64,000 bases of DNA from JAJVID01 sp035714085 (GTDB lineage Bacteria > Acidobacteriota > Blastocatellia > RBC074): the NCBI GenBank assembly GCA_035714085.1, contig DASTMP010000173.1:100831-164830 (forward strand). The letters are read 5' to 3'. Position 1 is the stretch's first letter; the number at the start of each line of letters is the position of its first letter. Positions 51,737 to 60,843 of the stretch are shown here, piece after piece. The position numbers and the translations under genes were made by a program. The notes beneath the pieces were generated by a model. That model was not told the origin of the DNA and did no database searches. It saw nothing but the letters and a program-made list of their open reading frames with translations.

Positions 51737-53827
51737 TCACGAGCGGGGCTCCCCCACAATCACTGTCGTAATCTCGGCCGACCCGTCGCCCGACACCTGG
51801 AAGACCGCGACGGGCGCCTCGGCGCGCTGTCCATAGCAGGATGAGACCCAGCCGCCTTCAACCCATAATTTCACCTCACTTAGTCCAGCAGCTTTGGCGA
51901 AGAAGTTGATTACCAGGGATTCGCCATTCGGCATTCGGGCTTCGATGCGATTGTCGCGCGCATAAGCCTCGCAGTTCGGGGCGAAGTGATAACGGATCGC
52001 GTAATCGTGGCGCGCGCGGGCTGCGAAGCGGTCGCTCACGATGAGGGCGGATTGTTTGCGCAGCATCATGACCGATCGTATATGGGTCACCGGATCACGC
52101 AATCTGTGATACCCATTGTGTGACCCCTCGAAGATGACGCAATCGCCGAGGTCATCGAATCTGATCAGGTTGCAGTCGGCGCTCGTCTTCCACGCGAAGG
52201 GCGTCGAAGTTTCCGACTGGTCTTCGCCGTCAACCGTCGCGGTGTTGTGCGCGCGGGTTGAGCGAAACCAGTCACGCGCCTCAGCCTCCGCGCCGTAGAC
52301 GTATGTGGCCGGATCAACCAGGCAGGTCGCGCCACGAAGGGCCAGCTCGATTGCGAGGGCGTCGGAATGAGCATGACCGAGACCAGTTTCCGAACCGTGA
52401 CGTCCGCAATCGATCAGGGCGAAGCTCGAATCGCGCTCCCACCCGTCGCGCATCACGAAATAGCCGCCTGTCTCGAACGCTCGCGAGACTTCGCGCGGAG
52501 GCGTCGGCTGCAGGCGGTCGTAACGGGCCACGCCTTCGGGGCCCAGGAGCCACAACATCTCGGATGGCGCATCGCCGGCCACATGCTTCCAGTCGCCGCG
52601 CTCGAAAATCGTCGCTCCGATCGCCAGTGTGTCGCGAAAATCATTGGACGGGCGCGGCGCCAATTTGATCAAACGGCCGCCGTCGTCATCGCCGATGAGT
52701 GGCCAACTGCCGTCCGGCCGGCCGATCCACATCAGGTGGTCGAACGACGCTTCGAGCTTCCGCCACACAGCCTGTTCCTCATCCCACAGCGGCGCTATCC
52801 CGTTGGCCTCCTTGGTATGGATAATCGCGAACAGGTGGGTATAGAAATCCACGGTGTAACGGTGGTAGTAGGACGCCTGCTCGAAGTAGACCCCATCGCT
52901 GCGGACATGCTTCGGCAGTTGCTCGAGCAGAATCCGAAACCCCGCCTTTCGCCACCCCTCGGCGCGGCGCAGTTCCGGCAACGCCATTCCGAGATAAAAC
53001 AACCCGAGCGCCTCGCCGGTCAGATGAGTGTTCGGGCTGAAATAGTATGAAAGATATTTCTCGATGTGCCGCCCGTGTTCAATCAGAGACTTGAGGAGCC
53101 GCGCGACGAATTCCACGGTGACCGCGCGCGAATTCGCGCACAAAGACAACGCCCACAGCCATTGGATTGCGCGGAACGAAACATCGAGGCTGGCCGCCCA
53201 GCCGACGCCCATCCCGACCGGGTTCGCGTCAATCCAAGATAACGCCTGGCTGACGAAGGCCTCGGCGTAACGGTGGTCTCCGGTGAGCCAGTAGGCCTGT
53301 CCGAGCGTGACGAAATGCATATTGCGCTGGACTTCCCAGAAAACCTTCAGATCGCCTTTGCCGATCGGCGCGACAGGGTCAATCTTGCTCCAGTGAACGA
53401 TGGGGGCCCGGTCGCCTGTGAGCGGGTTGAGATGCCAGTCAATGGGACAGCCGAAATCGAGATCGGTGAAGCCGAGCAGATTTAGCCTTCCCGCGACAGA
53501 CTTTTCGGCGCTCGCGATGATCGCCTCGCGGGCGCCGGGAAAGCGTCCGCCCATCGTCTCGACAATCGCCTCGCGCTCGGCGAAGGAGGGAAGAAAGAGC
53601 CCTCTTCCCGTCCGCAGACGATCTCGCAACATCTCCGCCGCGCCTTCGCCTGAGCCGTTACGCGCTGTCGTTGTGAACTCGTGGTAGAGGGATTTGTCAC
53701 TCATCTCGCACGCGCCGGCCATGAGGAAGCGGTCGGCCAGCTTGGCGAACTCCTGCCGTCCGCGACCGATCATCTCGCCCAGACCCATGCTGCGGAGCCT
53801 ATTCAATTTTGCCGGATCGAAGACCAT
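51737..53827 (-). CDS. Heparinase II/III-family polysaccharide lyase
   Basis: 696 residues. The N-terminal helical (alpha/alpha toroid-like) domain contains DLDFGCPIDWHLNPLTGDRAP, VKFWEVQR-like DLKVFWEVQRNMHFVTLGQAYWLTGD, and YLSYYFSPNTHLTGEALGLFYLGMALP with catalytic-region Asn-Thr-His. YFEQASYYHRYTVDFYTHLF follows. The C-terminal beta domain starts SFALIDCGRHGSETGLGHAHSDALAIEL. These lyases cut uronic-acid polymers such as alginate or heparin; the AlgD neighbour makes a mannuronate substrate likely. No signal peptide was recognised, which is usual for versions in assembly loci. Start overlaps the end of the deacetylase gene by 29 bases. Confidence 0.85.
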   Translation of the reverse strand: MVFDPAKLNRLRSMGLGEMIGRGRQEFAKLADRFLMAGACEMSDKSLYHEFTTTARNGSGEGAAEMLRDRLRTGRGLFLPSFAEREAIVETMGGRFPGAREAIIASAEKSVAGRLNLLGFTDLDFGCPIDWHLNPLTGDRAPIVHWSKIDPVAPIGKGDLKVFWEVQRNMHFVTLGQAYWLTGDHRYAEAFVSQALSWIDANPVGMGVGWAASLDVSFRAIQWLWALSLCANSRAVTVEFVARLLKSLIEHGRHIEKYLSYYFSPNTHLTGEALGLFYLGMALPELRRAEGWRKAGFRILLEQLPKHVRSDGVYFEQASYYHRYTVDFYTHLFAIIHTKEANGIAPLWDEEQAVWRKLEASFDHLMWIGRPDGSWPLIGDDDGGRLIKLAPRPSNDFRDTLAIGATIFERGDWKHVAGDAPSEMLWLLGPEGVARYDRLQPTPPREVSRAFETGGYFVMRDGWERDSSFALIDCGRHGSETGLGHAHSDALAIELALRGATCLVDPATYVYGAEAEARDWFRSTRAHNTATVDGEDQSETSTPFAWKTSADCNLIRFDDLGDCVIFEGSHNGYHRLRDPVTHIRSVMMLRKQSALIVSDRFAARARHDYAIRYHFAPNCEAYARDNRIEARMPNGESLVINFFAKAAGLSEVKLWVEGGWVSSCYGQRAEAPVAVFQVSGDGSAEITTVIVGEPRS

Positions 53828-54839
53828 TGCCAGTCGGGCTCGACGAAATTAACCGCAGGCGGTTTTTCAATTGTTCAAAGCCGCTCACGCTTTGTAGGAA
53901 ATGGGTGAAGTCGCGCTCCGTGTGGACTCGGCGCAGTGTGAGCGGATCATCTCCCCTCCGGTTCAATCCGTTCACGACAGTTACCGCGGCCCGATATCCC
54001 GCCCGCGCAACCTCGCGTTGCACTCGCTCGTCGTTGTCCCCGTTTGGGTAGCAAAACAGGTCAACCTGATGTCCGAGGACTTCTTCGAGCTGTGACTTCG
54101 AATCTCGCAACTCCCGCTGCAGACGCTCATCGCCGACTTTGGTCAAAATCGGATGCGTGAGGGTGTGCGAACCGATCTCGACGCCGTTCGCGCGCATCTT
54201 TCGCGCCTGATCCCAGGTCACGGAACTGAACTCTTCGGGCGGCGTACGTGGGATCGCCACGTCGAGCGTTAGGGACAGACTATTGATCGTCTCTTCCTTC
54301 AAATCATCTGGAAGTCGCTTGATGATCGAGTTGATGTGTTCCGAGGCGTTGCGCCGTGATGTCGCTCCGTTCAGATCGAGGCGCATTTCGCTTTTCCGAA
54401 TCTTCATTGTCAACCGTTGCGGCGCCGCCTGTTGGGTCAGGAAGCGCGTTTTGTCGGTCCAGATCCAGGCCTGGCGGTTTGCGAACTCGGTGACAACGAA
54501 AAGCGTGGCCGAAACTCCATAGCGGCGCAGCAGGGGGTAAGCGATCTCATAGGCGTCGCGGTAACCATCGTCAATCGTAATCGCGGCCATGCGGGAGGGG
54601 AGCGGCGCGCGGGCGGTTATGCGCTCAACCATTCGCGAGAGGGGGACGACGTCGTAATACGCCGTCAAGTATTCCAACTGCTTTGCGAATTGGCACGCTG
54701 GGGTCTTGCCATCGCCCTCACCCTCATCGGCGCTGAAGCGATGGTAAGTGAGGATCAGCGCGCGACGCTGTGAAATGAGGCGCATCAGGTCGAACGCTCC
54801 CGACACTCGTATCAAGTCGAGCAATGATTGTTTGATCAA
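53799..54839 (-). CDS. Polysaccharide deacetylase (NodB-like), third of three
   Basis: 346 residues. ALILTYHRFSADEG opens it; ITIDDGYRDAYEIAYPLL is motif 1 with the catalytic and metal Asp; EIGSHTLTHPIL is motif 2; LFCYPNGDNDERV is motif 3. The insertion between motifs 1 and 2 (about 125-215) is similar in place to that of 46199. No signal peptide. Two or more deacetylases acting on different residues would fit a polymer with several amino sugars. Its end overlaps the lyase start, so the two are translated together. Confidence 0.85.
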   Translation of the reverse strand: MIKQSLLDLIRVSGAFDLMRLISQRRALILTYHRFSADEGEGDGKTPACQFAKQLEYLTAYYDVVPLSRMVERITARAPLPSRMAAITIDDGYRDAYEIAYPLLRRYGVSATLFVVTEFANRQAWIWTDKTRFLTQQAAPQRLTMKIRKSEMRLDLNGATSRRNASEHINSIIKRLPDDLKEETINSLSLTLDVAIPRTPPEEFSSVTWDQARKMRANGVEIGSHTLTHPILTKVGDERLQRELRDSKSQLEEVLGHQVDLFCYPNGDNDERVQREVARAGYRAAVTVVNGLNRRGDDPLTLRRVHTERDFTHFLQSVSGFEQLKNRLRLISSSPTGNGLRSGKIE

Positions 54840-54882
54840 GTTCCTTTCTCCATCCCGTCAGATCGTTCGCGGGCAAATGTGG

Positions 54883-56106
54883 CTAGGAATCATGACTGGC
54901 GGCTGCTTTAGCGTCTGGATTGGCGCTTCGCGCGTTACGATTCGGCTCCCAGACGATGTAGGGGGTTCCTCCCATAGCTTTCAAAAAGGCGACCAGTGAC
55001 GCGGCGTTGACCAGCGCGAAGTAATAGGGAATGGCCAGCGGTCCGAGATTGATCTTCAAACGCTCGCCGATCCAACCGATAATCGCAGACCCGTACAGAG
55101 CCAATTGGCCGAAGAAGGCTAACCGGAGCCATTCGACAGAGCCGCTTGCCATTCCGCTGGAGACGAGCGCCAAGATCAACAGTAAAGGCGCCACGTAACG
55201 TAGTAACTTATGTGTGATCATCTGGATGGCGAACATTTTGTGGCGGAACGGATTAAGCGCCTCGCTGTAACGCCGCATCGCGCTGATTGTTTGTTTGATA
55301 ACTCGCACTCGCATCCGAAACTCGTCCTTGGCGCGATGGTTTGTGTCTTCCATCGCAATCGCTTCCGGTTCATAGACGGTGCGCAACCCTTGAAGATGGA
55401 TTTCGGTCGCGATCACAAAGTCGTCAATCATGTCGTTGGCCAATCGCGCGTGACAGATTCGCCGCACGGCGTATAAACAGCCGCTGACGCCGACCAGCGA
55501 TCCTATGTGACTCTCGCAACGCTTCAGGAATTTTTCGTAGCCCCAATAGGAACGACATCCTTTGCCGACGGCCGAAGCCGCCGCGTCCACATAAATGAGC
55601 TGGCCCGCGACACAGCCTACTTCAGGGTCGGCGAAGCTACGGACGATCTTGCGTATCGCGTCCGGCTCGTACATCGTTGTCGCATCGGAGAAAACAAGAA
55701 TTTCACCAGAAGAGACCTTGACGGCGCGGTTCTGCGCGACGGTCTTGCCGAACCGCTCCGGCTGCCGGTGCAGGATCACGCCCCGCTTTTTGAACCTGCG
55801 GACAATCTCATCAGTCCGATCAGTCGAGCAGTCGGACGCGACGATGATCTCCATACGGTCGCGCGGGTAATCGAGCGCGAGCGTGTTTTTCAGCTTCGCC
55901 TCAATGTCCCGCTCTTCGTTGTATGCGGCGATGATGACCGAGACGCGCGGCGTGATGTCGGCGCGTCGGACCGGCCGCCTGAATACGACGCTGAGCGCGA
56001 GCATCAGCGCCGGATAGCCGACGTATATGAACGCCATCACCGCAATTGCGGCGATGAATACGATCTGAGCGATCAAGTCAAGGGTGAGTAGGGGCTTAGT
56101 GAACAT
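54883..56106 (-). CDS. Membrane-bound family 2 glycosyltransferase
   Basis: 407 residues. One N-terminal helix (IAQIVFIAAIAVMAFIYVGYPALML, about 11-36), then the GT2 core: VSVIIAAYNEERDIEAKLKNTL, EIIVASDCSTDRTDEIV, VFSDATTMYEPDAI (metal-binding acidic region) and AVRRICHARLANDMIDDFVIATEIHLQG (ED-like base). Three or four C-terminal helices follow. This layout is that of processive or lipid-linked sugar transferases such as those of cellulose/alginate-like synthases, but the QxxRW motif is not clear (RVIKQTISAMRRYS), so it is probably non-processive. It lies next to the export genes. Confidence 0.82.
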   Translation of the reverse strand: MFTKPLLTLDLIAQIVFIAAIAVMAFIYVGYPALMLALSVVFRRPVRRADITPRVSVIIAAYNEERDIEAKLKNTLALDYPRDRMEIIVASDCSTDRTDEIVRRFKKRGVILHRQPERFGKTVAQNRAVKVSSGEILVFSDATTMYEPDAIRKIVRSFADPEVGCVAGQLIYVDAAASAVGKGCRSYWGYEKFLKRCESHIGSLVGVSGCLYAVRRICHARLANDMIDDFVIATEIHLQGLRTVYEPEAIAMEDTNHRAKDEFRMRVRVIKQTISAMRRYSEALNPFRHKMFAIQMITHKLLRYVAPLLLILALVSSGMASGSVEWLRLAFFGQLALYGSAIIGWIGERLKINLGPLAIPYYFALVNAASLVAFLKAMGGTPYIVWEPNRNARSANPDAKAAASHDS

Positions 56107-56124
56107 AGGGCAGCGTCACATCCT

Positions 56125-56919
56125 TCAGCGCCCCCCCCTGGTAATGAAGGAGAGAAAACTCCCGAACCCGGCGAGCGACAAAACAGTATTCACCTTCTTT
56201 TTCAGATTGCCGTTAATGAGCACAAGGTCGCCGGCTTGCAGCGCGATGTTATCTTCGGGCTTGGCTTTTCCTTCGAGAATGAGTTTAACGTTGACCTTCA
56301 ACGTTTGCGCGCTACCGTCGCGCATCTGGCGGAGCACGGTCACGTCGGACTTGCTGCCCGCATCGGTAAAGCCGCCGGAAGCGGCGATGGCGTCAAGCAC
56401 ATTCATCGGTCTGCTCATCACCACGATGCCCGGGTGAACGACATCGCCGAGCACGCCGATCTTGGCGCTGCCGGCTTCGATCAACGCCACACTCACCTTC
56501 GGGTTGATCAGGTACTCGCTCAATTCTTTGGTCAATCGCTCAATCAGTTGCGAGACGGTCAACCCCGCCACTCCCAGATCGCCGAGCAAGGGATGATAGA
56601 CGCTGCCTGTCGGCGAAACCTTCACGCGCTCAAGCGAGTAATCCGGTTGCCCGACCACGCGAATCGCGATCTCGTCGGCGGGGCCAAGCCGGTACGTGTC
56701 ATAAAACTCCTGGTAGATGTCCTTGAACAGTCGATCATCCACTGGGTCCTGACTGGCGGCGGTGGCCGGAGAATTCACTTTGTCGCCGGACGGGTTCTGC
56801 GTAGTAGCCGGCGGCGTTTGCGCAAATATTTGACGGCCAGGAAACGCGCAGGACAACGCCATTAGCGCGGCCGCCAGACCGAAGCGTACGGGAAAATTCA
56901 TCAACTTACTTTTGTTCAT
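56125..56919 (-). CDS. Polysaccharide export protein (Wza/OPX-like)
   Basis: 264 residues. Signal peptide about 1-33 (FGLAAALMALSCAFPGRQIFAQ), without a lipobox Cys. The Poly_export domain is YRLGPADEIAIRVVGQPDYSLERVKVSPTGSVYHPLLGDLGVAGLTVSQLIERLTKELSEYLINPKVSVALIE-like over about 80-150, followed by one SLBB domain (IGVLGDVVHPGIVVMSRPMNVLDAIAASGG). It forms the periplasmic part of the export channel. The amphipathic outer-membrane helix of Wza was not seen; the C-terminus instead has a hydrophobic segment (TVLSLAGFGSFLSFI). Confidence 0.88.
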   Translation of the reverse strand: MNKSKLMNFPVRFGLAAALMALSCAFPGRQIFAQTPPATTQNPSGDKVNSPATAASQDPVDDRLFKDIYQEFYDTYRLGPADEIAIRVVGQPDYSLERVKVSPTGSVYHPLLGDLGVAGLTVSQLIERLTKELSEYLINPKVSVALIEAGSAKIGVLGDVVHPGIVVMSRPMNVLDAIAASGGFTDAGSKSDVTVLRQMRDGSAQTLKVNVKLILEGKAKPEDNIALQAGDLVLINGNLKKKVNTVLSLAGFGSFLSFITRGGR

Positions 56920-56940
56920 AATTACTTCGAAAGCCTCCCT

Positions 56941-58329
56941 TCAGCGCGAATAGCGTCCGAAGAGCACAATCCGCACAGTTTCGAGCAGAATCAGCGCATC
57001 AAGCATAGGCGACTGATTTTTGATGTAATATAGATCGTACTGGTGTTTCTCCAGCGCGTCCTCGAACGAAGCGCCATACGGATAACGGACCTGCGCCCAC
57101 CCGGTCAGCCCCGGTTTGACCAGATGACGCTCGGAGTAGTAAGGGATTCGTTGTTCAAGTTGTTTGACGAAGACCGGGCGCTCTGGCCGCGGCCCAATCA
57201 AACTCATCTCGCCGCGAATGACGTTAATCAGTTGCGGCAGTTCATCAATTCGCAGTTTGCGAATCCACCGGCCCACGCGGGTCACGCGGGCATCCGCTTC
57301 GCCGGCCCAAACCGGGCCGTTCGCTTCGGCGTCCACGCGCATCGAACGAAATTTGATGATACGAAAAGTGGTATTGTGGATTCCGACTCGCTTCTGCCGG
57401 TAGAAGATCGGCCCGCGGGAATCGATCTTGATCGCTAGCCCCGTCAGCAACATCAGCGGCGAGGCCAGCGCCCCGATGACTAGCGAGAGCGCCACGTCCA
57501 GGTGTCGGCGCGCGCGTTTGTAGAAGCGCATCCAGCGCGAGGCGTCGGCGAAGACCAATTGTCCGAGGCGCAACCGCTCGCCGCCGATCTTGCCGGTCAG
57601 CCTGGAGTAAAAGACTTCGGACTCCTCCAACGCCAGGCCGTCGCGGACTTTCAGTTTGAGTAACAGATCGAGCGGCAATCGCCCGCGCCGGTCGGGCATC
57701 GCAATAACGATCCGGTCGGCGCGATACCGGCTGACGACCGCTTCCAAATCGGCCATCACTCCAACCACACATGGATTAATCAGGCTCCGCCCAACCTGCG
57801 TCGGGTCATCGCCAATGAATCCGACTACGTCGTACCCGGCTTCGCGGCGTGTCAGGACCTCTCGCGCAATTGTGACTGCGTCCTGCTCCGCGCCCAGAAT
57901 GAGCACGCGTTCGGCAAATCGCGGGTGGCCGAGCAGCCAACTGGCCAGATTGCGCCAACCGGTCATCAACGTCAGCGTCAGAGACATGCCGAGCAGAATG
58001 ACGCCCCGGCCCAGCATCATCTGCGGCCAGACATAAAATATCAGGGCGAGCGCAATACCGGCTATCCCAAGCGCCTGAGCCAGCCGCAGCAACAGCACCG
58101 CGCGGCGCCGGATCAAACGAAAATCATAAAGGTCGAAGAGATAGAATGACGCGAGAATTAAGGTCGTCACTAATAGTGTTTTCTGCCATCCGCGCTGATC
58201 GCCAAGCGCCGCCGACGCATCGACGCCGAAACGAATATAGATCGCGGCGATGCCGCACGAATAGATCAGCGCCCCTTCAAAGATCAGTAGCGCGAGCGGC
58301 CTGGTGAGGCTTTTCGACATCATCAACAA
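56941..58329 (-). CDS. Polyprenyl-phosphate glycosyl-1-phosphate transferase (initiating enzyme)
   Basis: 462 residues. Four to five N-terminal helices, then a Rossmann-like domain (VLILGAEQDAVTIAREVL), then the bacterial sugar transferase domain: FYRQKRVGIHNTTFRIIKFRSMRVDAE, RWIRKLRIDELPQLINVIRGEMSLIGPRPERPVF and YYSERHLVKPGLTGWAQVRY. The catalytic Asp-Glu (RIDELPQ) is present. It links the first sugar phosphate to undecaprenyl phosphate, starting repeat-unit assembly. This three-part form is the 'exopolysaccharide biosynthesis polyprenyl glycosylphosphotransferase' type. Confidence 0.93.
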   Translation of the reverse strand: MLMMSKSLTRPLALLIFEGALIYSCGIAAIYIRFGVDASAALGDQRGWQKTLLVTTLILASFYLFDLYDFRLIRRRAVLLLRLAQALGIAGIALALIFYVWPQMMLGRGVILLGMSLTLTLMTGWRNLASWLLGHPRFAERVLILGAEQDAVTIAREVLTRREAGYDVVGFIGDDPTQVGRSLINPCVVGVMADLEAVVSRYRADRIVIAMPDRRGRLPLDLLLKLKVRDGLALEESEVFYSRLTGKIGGERLRLGQLVFADASRWMRFYKRARRHLDVALSLVIGALASPLMLLTGLAIKIDSRGPIFYRQKRVGIHNTTFRIIKFRSMRVDAEANGPVWAGEADARVTRVGRWIRKLRIDELPQLINVIRGEMSLIGPRPERPVFVKQLEQRIPYYSERHLVKPGLTGWAQVRYPYGASFEDALEKHQYDLYYIKNQSPMLDALILLETVRIVLFGRYSR

Positions 58330-58335
58330 ATCCCC

Positions 58336-59184
58336 TTAAGTCACGACGCGGTTGAGCACGACGCCGAAGAGTCGCCTTTCATTGAGTGAGGCCATGGCTC
58401 TGGCCATTTGACTGGCAGATGTATAGCCGGGGCGTATGACCATCAGTGTCGCATCCGTGTGCAATTCGAGCAGACCGGCGTCGGCTGCGGCCAGGAGCGG
58501 CGAGGAATCGAAAAGAATGAAGTCATAGTCCGGCTTCAACATCTGAACCATCGCGTGAAAGACGGGCGAGACCAGCAGTTCCGCCGAGTTCTCGACCTGC
58601 GCGCGAGTCGGCAAAAGATTGAACCCGACCGGTTCCAGCCGGATCATCGCTTGTCCGATGGGCAAGCCTTTCGCGATGGCTTCGGCCAGCCCCGTCTCCG
58701 CCTCAACTCCAAGCAAACGCAGCGCCGACGGCCGCATAAAGTCACTATCGACAACCAATACCCGCTGCCGCGCGCGAGCGAGCGCCGCGGCCAGATTGAG
58801 CGTTACGCAAGTCCGCCCCTCACCGAACTGCGCCGAAGTGATCAATAGTCGCTGGAGGTTCCGCGTGGCGGAGCCGGAGATCAGCGAGATCGCGAGCCGG
58901 TTATATGGCGCGGTGTTGTGCGGATCTAAGTCGCGAAACGCGACCAGGCGCGAATCGAGCCAAGCCAGCGCCAGCGCCGCTTCATGCGCCGGGTGGATCC
59001 GCTGGCGCAGATGCATGGCTATGCCTTCTGTTCGCGTCAGCCCTCCTGATCTGGTGATCGCTTCGGTGTCCCGTTCAGTCTGTAAATAACCCCTGAAATC
59101 TTCCGGCTTCTGCACAGCCAGGTTCTGCCCTAAAATTTCCGGCGGCATATCTGGCGTACTTCTGTCTTCAGTCCCCTGTCTCAT
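58336..59184 (-). CDS. CpsD/CapB-like ATPase of the BY-kinase family, altered Walker A
   Basis: 282 residues. LITSAQFGEGRTCVTLNLAAALA is the P-loop region; the usual GEGKT/S Lys is Arg here. Walker A' is RVLVVDSDFMRPSALRLLG and the Walker B is FILFDSSPLLAAADAG. C-terminal tyrosine clusters typical of BY-kinases are missing (the end is ERRLFGVVLNRVVT). It would pair with the Wzz-like protein to control chain length, perhaps without autophosphorylation. An N-terminal extension of about 100 residues precedes the ATPase. It is separated from the sugar transferase by only 6 bases. Confidence 0.85.
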   Translation of the reverse strand: MRQGTEDRSTPDMPPEILGQNLAVQKPEDFRGYLQTERDTEAITRSGGLTRTEGIAMHLRQRIHPAHEAALALAWLDSRLVAFRDLDPHNTAPYNRLAISLISGSATRNLQRLLITSAQFGEGRTCVTLNLAAALARARQRVLVVDSDFMRPSALRLLGVEAETGLAEAIAKGLPIGQAMIRLEPVGFNLLPTRAQVENSAELLVSPVFHAMVQMLKPDYDFILFDSSPLLAAADAGLLELHTDATLMVIRPGYTSASQMARAMASLNERRLFGVVLNRVVT

Positions 59185-59218
59185 CGTATGCGCCTTTCCA
59201 ATTCCATGCGCTCCCCAC

Positions 59219-60814
59219 CTATCGGCTTCCTAGAAGCTGAAATATCTGTAAGTGGTCGAGCACGGCTACGAAAATTGGGATCATCATCGCCGACAGCAGG
59301 CCCAGACCAAGCCAGCGCAGCAACGATAGCCGGCGGCGTCTACCACGCTCGAATGGAGTCAACGTCTCCGGGATCAGGGCCAACACAGGAGCGCCAAGGT
59401 AATACTCCACATCGCGGTCGTTGTTGATCATTAGCAGACGCGAGAACTCCAGCGCCGCCGTCACCAGCAATCCCAGCCCCAGCGCGATTCCCAGTCCGAG
59501 CAGTATTAGCAAATTGCGGCGTGGAGCGACCGGATTCCGCGAGACGTCGGGCGAATCAATCACTTGAAACATCGGCGTGTTCGAGACGCCGCCGCCTGAT
59601 ATCTTTTGCAGCGAGTCTTGTTTGTCTTTCAGCCAGGTGTACCGCCCCAGCAGACGCTCGTACTCGGCCTTCGACCGAATGAGCCCGTCGGTCTGGATGG
59701 TTTCCTTAAACGCGGTCGTCGTTTCCGCGTTGGGCAGCGCTCTCAAGTTCAGAGTTTTGCGGCTCATGTCGCGCCGCGTGACATCCAACTCGATCTGGAG
59801 GCGCTGTAATTCGCGCTGCATCGCGCGCAGTTCTCGCGCTTCTGGCGAGAGCGAGACGGCGGCTGCGGCAGGGGTCGTTCCACTGCTCGATTCAAGCCGC
59901 CCGATCTCGCGATTGATCCCCGCCAATTGTGTCTGCGCTTGGATCATCTTCGGATTTTTCGCGGTCGCGAACGTGGCGAGATCTTTGATCTGCCCCTCGA
60001 CCTCCGCCTTCCGCGCCAATAGAACGCCGTAGGCGCCGCTCGCCGAAATCCCATTGACAAGCGCGGCGGAACTGACCTGCTTCTCCTGATCGGTGATCTG
60101 CCGCTTCTGCTCTTCTATTTGTCGTTCGAGCGTGAACTTCTTGTCGTCCAAGGAATCAATCGAGTTGGCGATGGTAAGGCGTTGTGCGCGAGCTGCTGAA
60201 GAGGCCATGTCGGGAGATCCGACGCTTCCACTGCGGAGAATAGCCAGTTCGCGTTGCGGCGCGAGCGCATGCAATTGCGTTTCGACCTCCGCGATCTTGG
60301 CGTTGAACTGTTCAAGCTCTCTCGAGGCCTGCTCCCGCATCGCGTCGTTCGCTTGCTCGAACATAGAGACCAGGTCGCCCATTACGCGCCGGGCAGTCGT
60401 CGGATCGGAGTAACGGTAACTAATCGCCAACGACTCCGGCGCTTCGGGGTAATAGGTACGCATCTTGATATCTAGCTTAATCTCTTTGCGTAGATGCTCG
60501 ATCGTGGCGTCCGGGTCGGATGCCAGCCCGGGAACATGACTATAAAGGTCGTAACGGTTGGCGATTTTCGCCAGATTTCCACGGCTGATCATTTGCTGCG
60601 TCAAAGCGGCGAACCGCGCGCCCGGAGGCGACTGTTCATCATTGGCCTGACCGGAGATGACGATCAATGAATGCGATTCATAGAGGTTGGGGATGCGGCG
60701 GATAATCAGGAGTGTCGCGATCAACACTGAAGCGGCCACCATGAAAATCTGCAACTTCTTTCTCCAAAGGATCTCCAGATATTCAATCACGCCTCGTGGC
60801 CTCAGACTTTCCAT
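59219..60814 (-). CDS. Chain-length determinant protein (Wzz/GumC-like)
   Basis: 531 residues. The N-terminal Wzz domain starts GVIEYLEILWRKKLQIFMVAASVLIATLLIIRRIPNLYES with the first membrane helix (about 21-38). A long coiled-coil region follows (about 150-360: ASRELEQFNAKIAEVETQLHALAPQREL, KFTLERQIEEQKRQITDQEKQV). The second helix is ILLGLGIALGLGLLVTAALEFSRL, preceded by SPDVSRNPVAPRRN, the proline-rich PxxP-like motif. An additional C-terminal helix (GLLSAMMIPIFVAVLDHLQ) is extra. It sets polymer length and bridges to the exporter. Confidence 0.9.
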   Translation of the reverse strand: MESLRPRGVIEYLEILWRKKLQIFMVAASVLIATLLIIRRIPNLYESHSLIVISGQANDEQSPPGARFAALTQQMISRGNLAKIANRYDLYSHVPGLASDPDATIEHLRKEIKLDIKMRTYYPEAPESLAISYRYSDPTTARRVMGDLVSMFEQANDAMREQASRELEQFNAKIAEVETQLHALAPQRELAILRSGSVGSPDMASSAARAQRLTIANSIDSLDDKKFTLERQIEEQKRQITDQEKQVSSAALVNGISASGAYGVLLARKAEVEGQIKDLATFATAKNPKMIQAQTQLAGINREIGRLESSSGTTPAAAAVSLSPEARELRAMQRELQRLQIELDVTRRDMSRKTLNLRALPNAETTTAFKETIQTDGLIRSKAEYERLLGRYTWLKDKQDSLQKISGGGVSNTPMFQVIDSPDVSRNPVAPRRNLLILLGLGIALGLGLLVTAALEFSRLLMINNDRDVEYYLGAPVLALIPETLTPFERGRRRRLSLLRWLGLGLLSAMMIPIFVAVLDHLQIFQLLGSR

Positions 60815-60843
60815 AACTACCTCTTCTTATAAAATCACATCGG

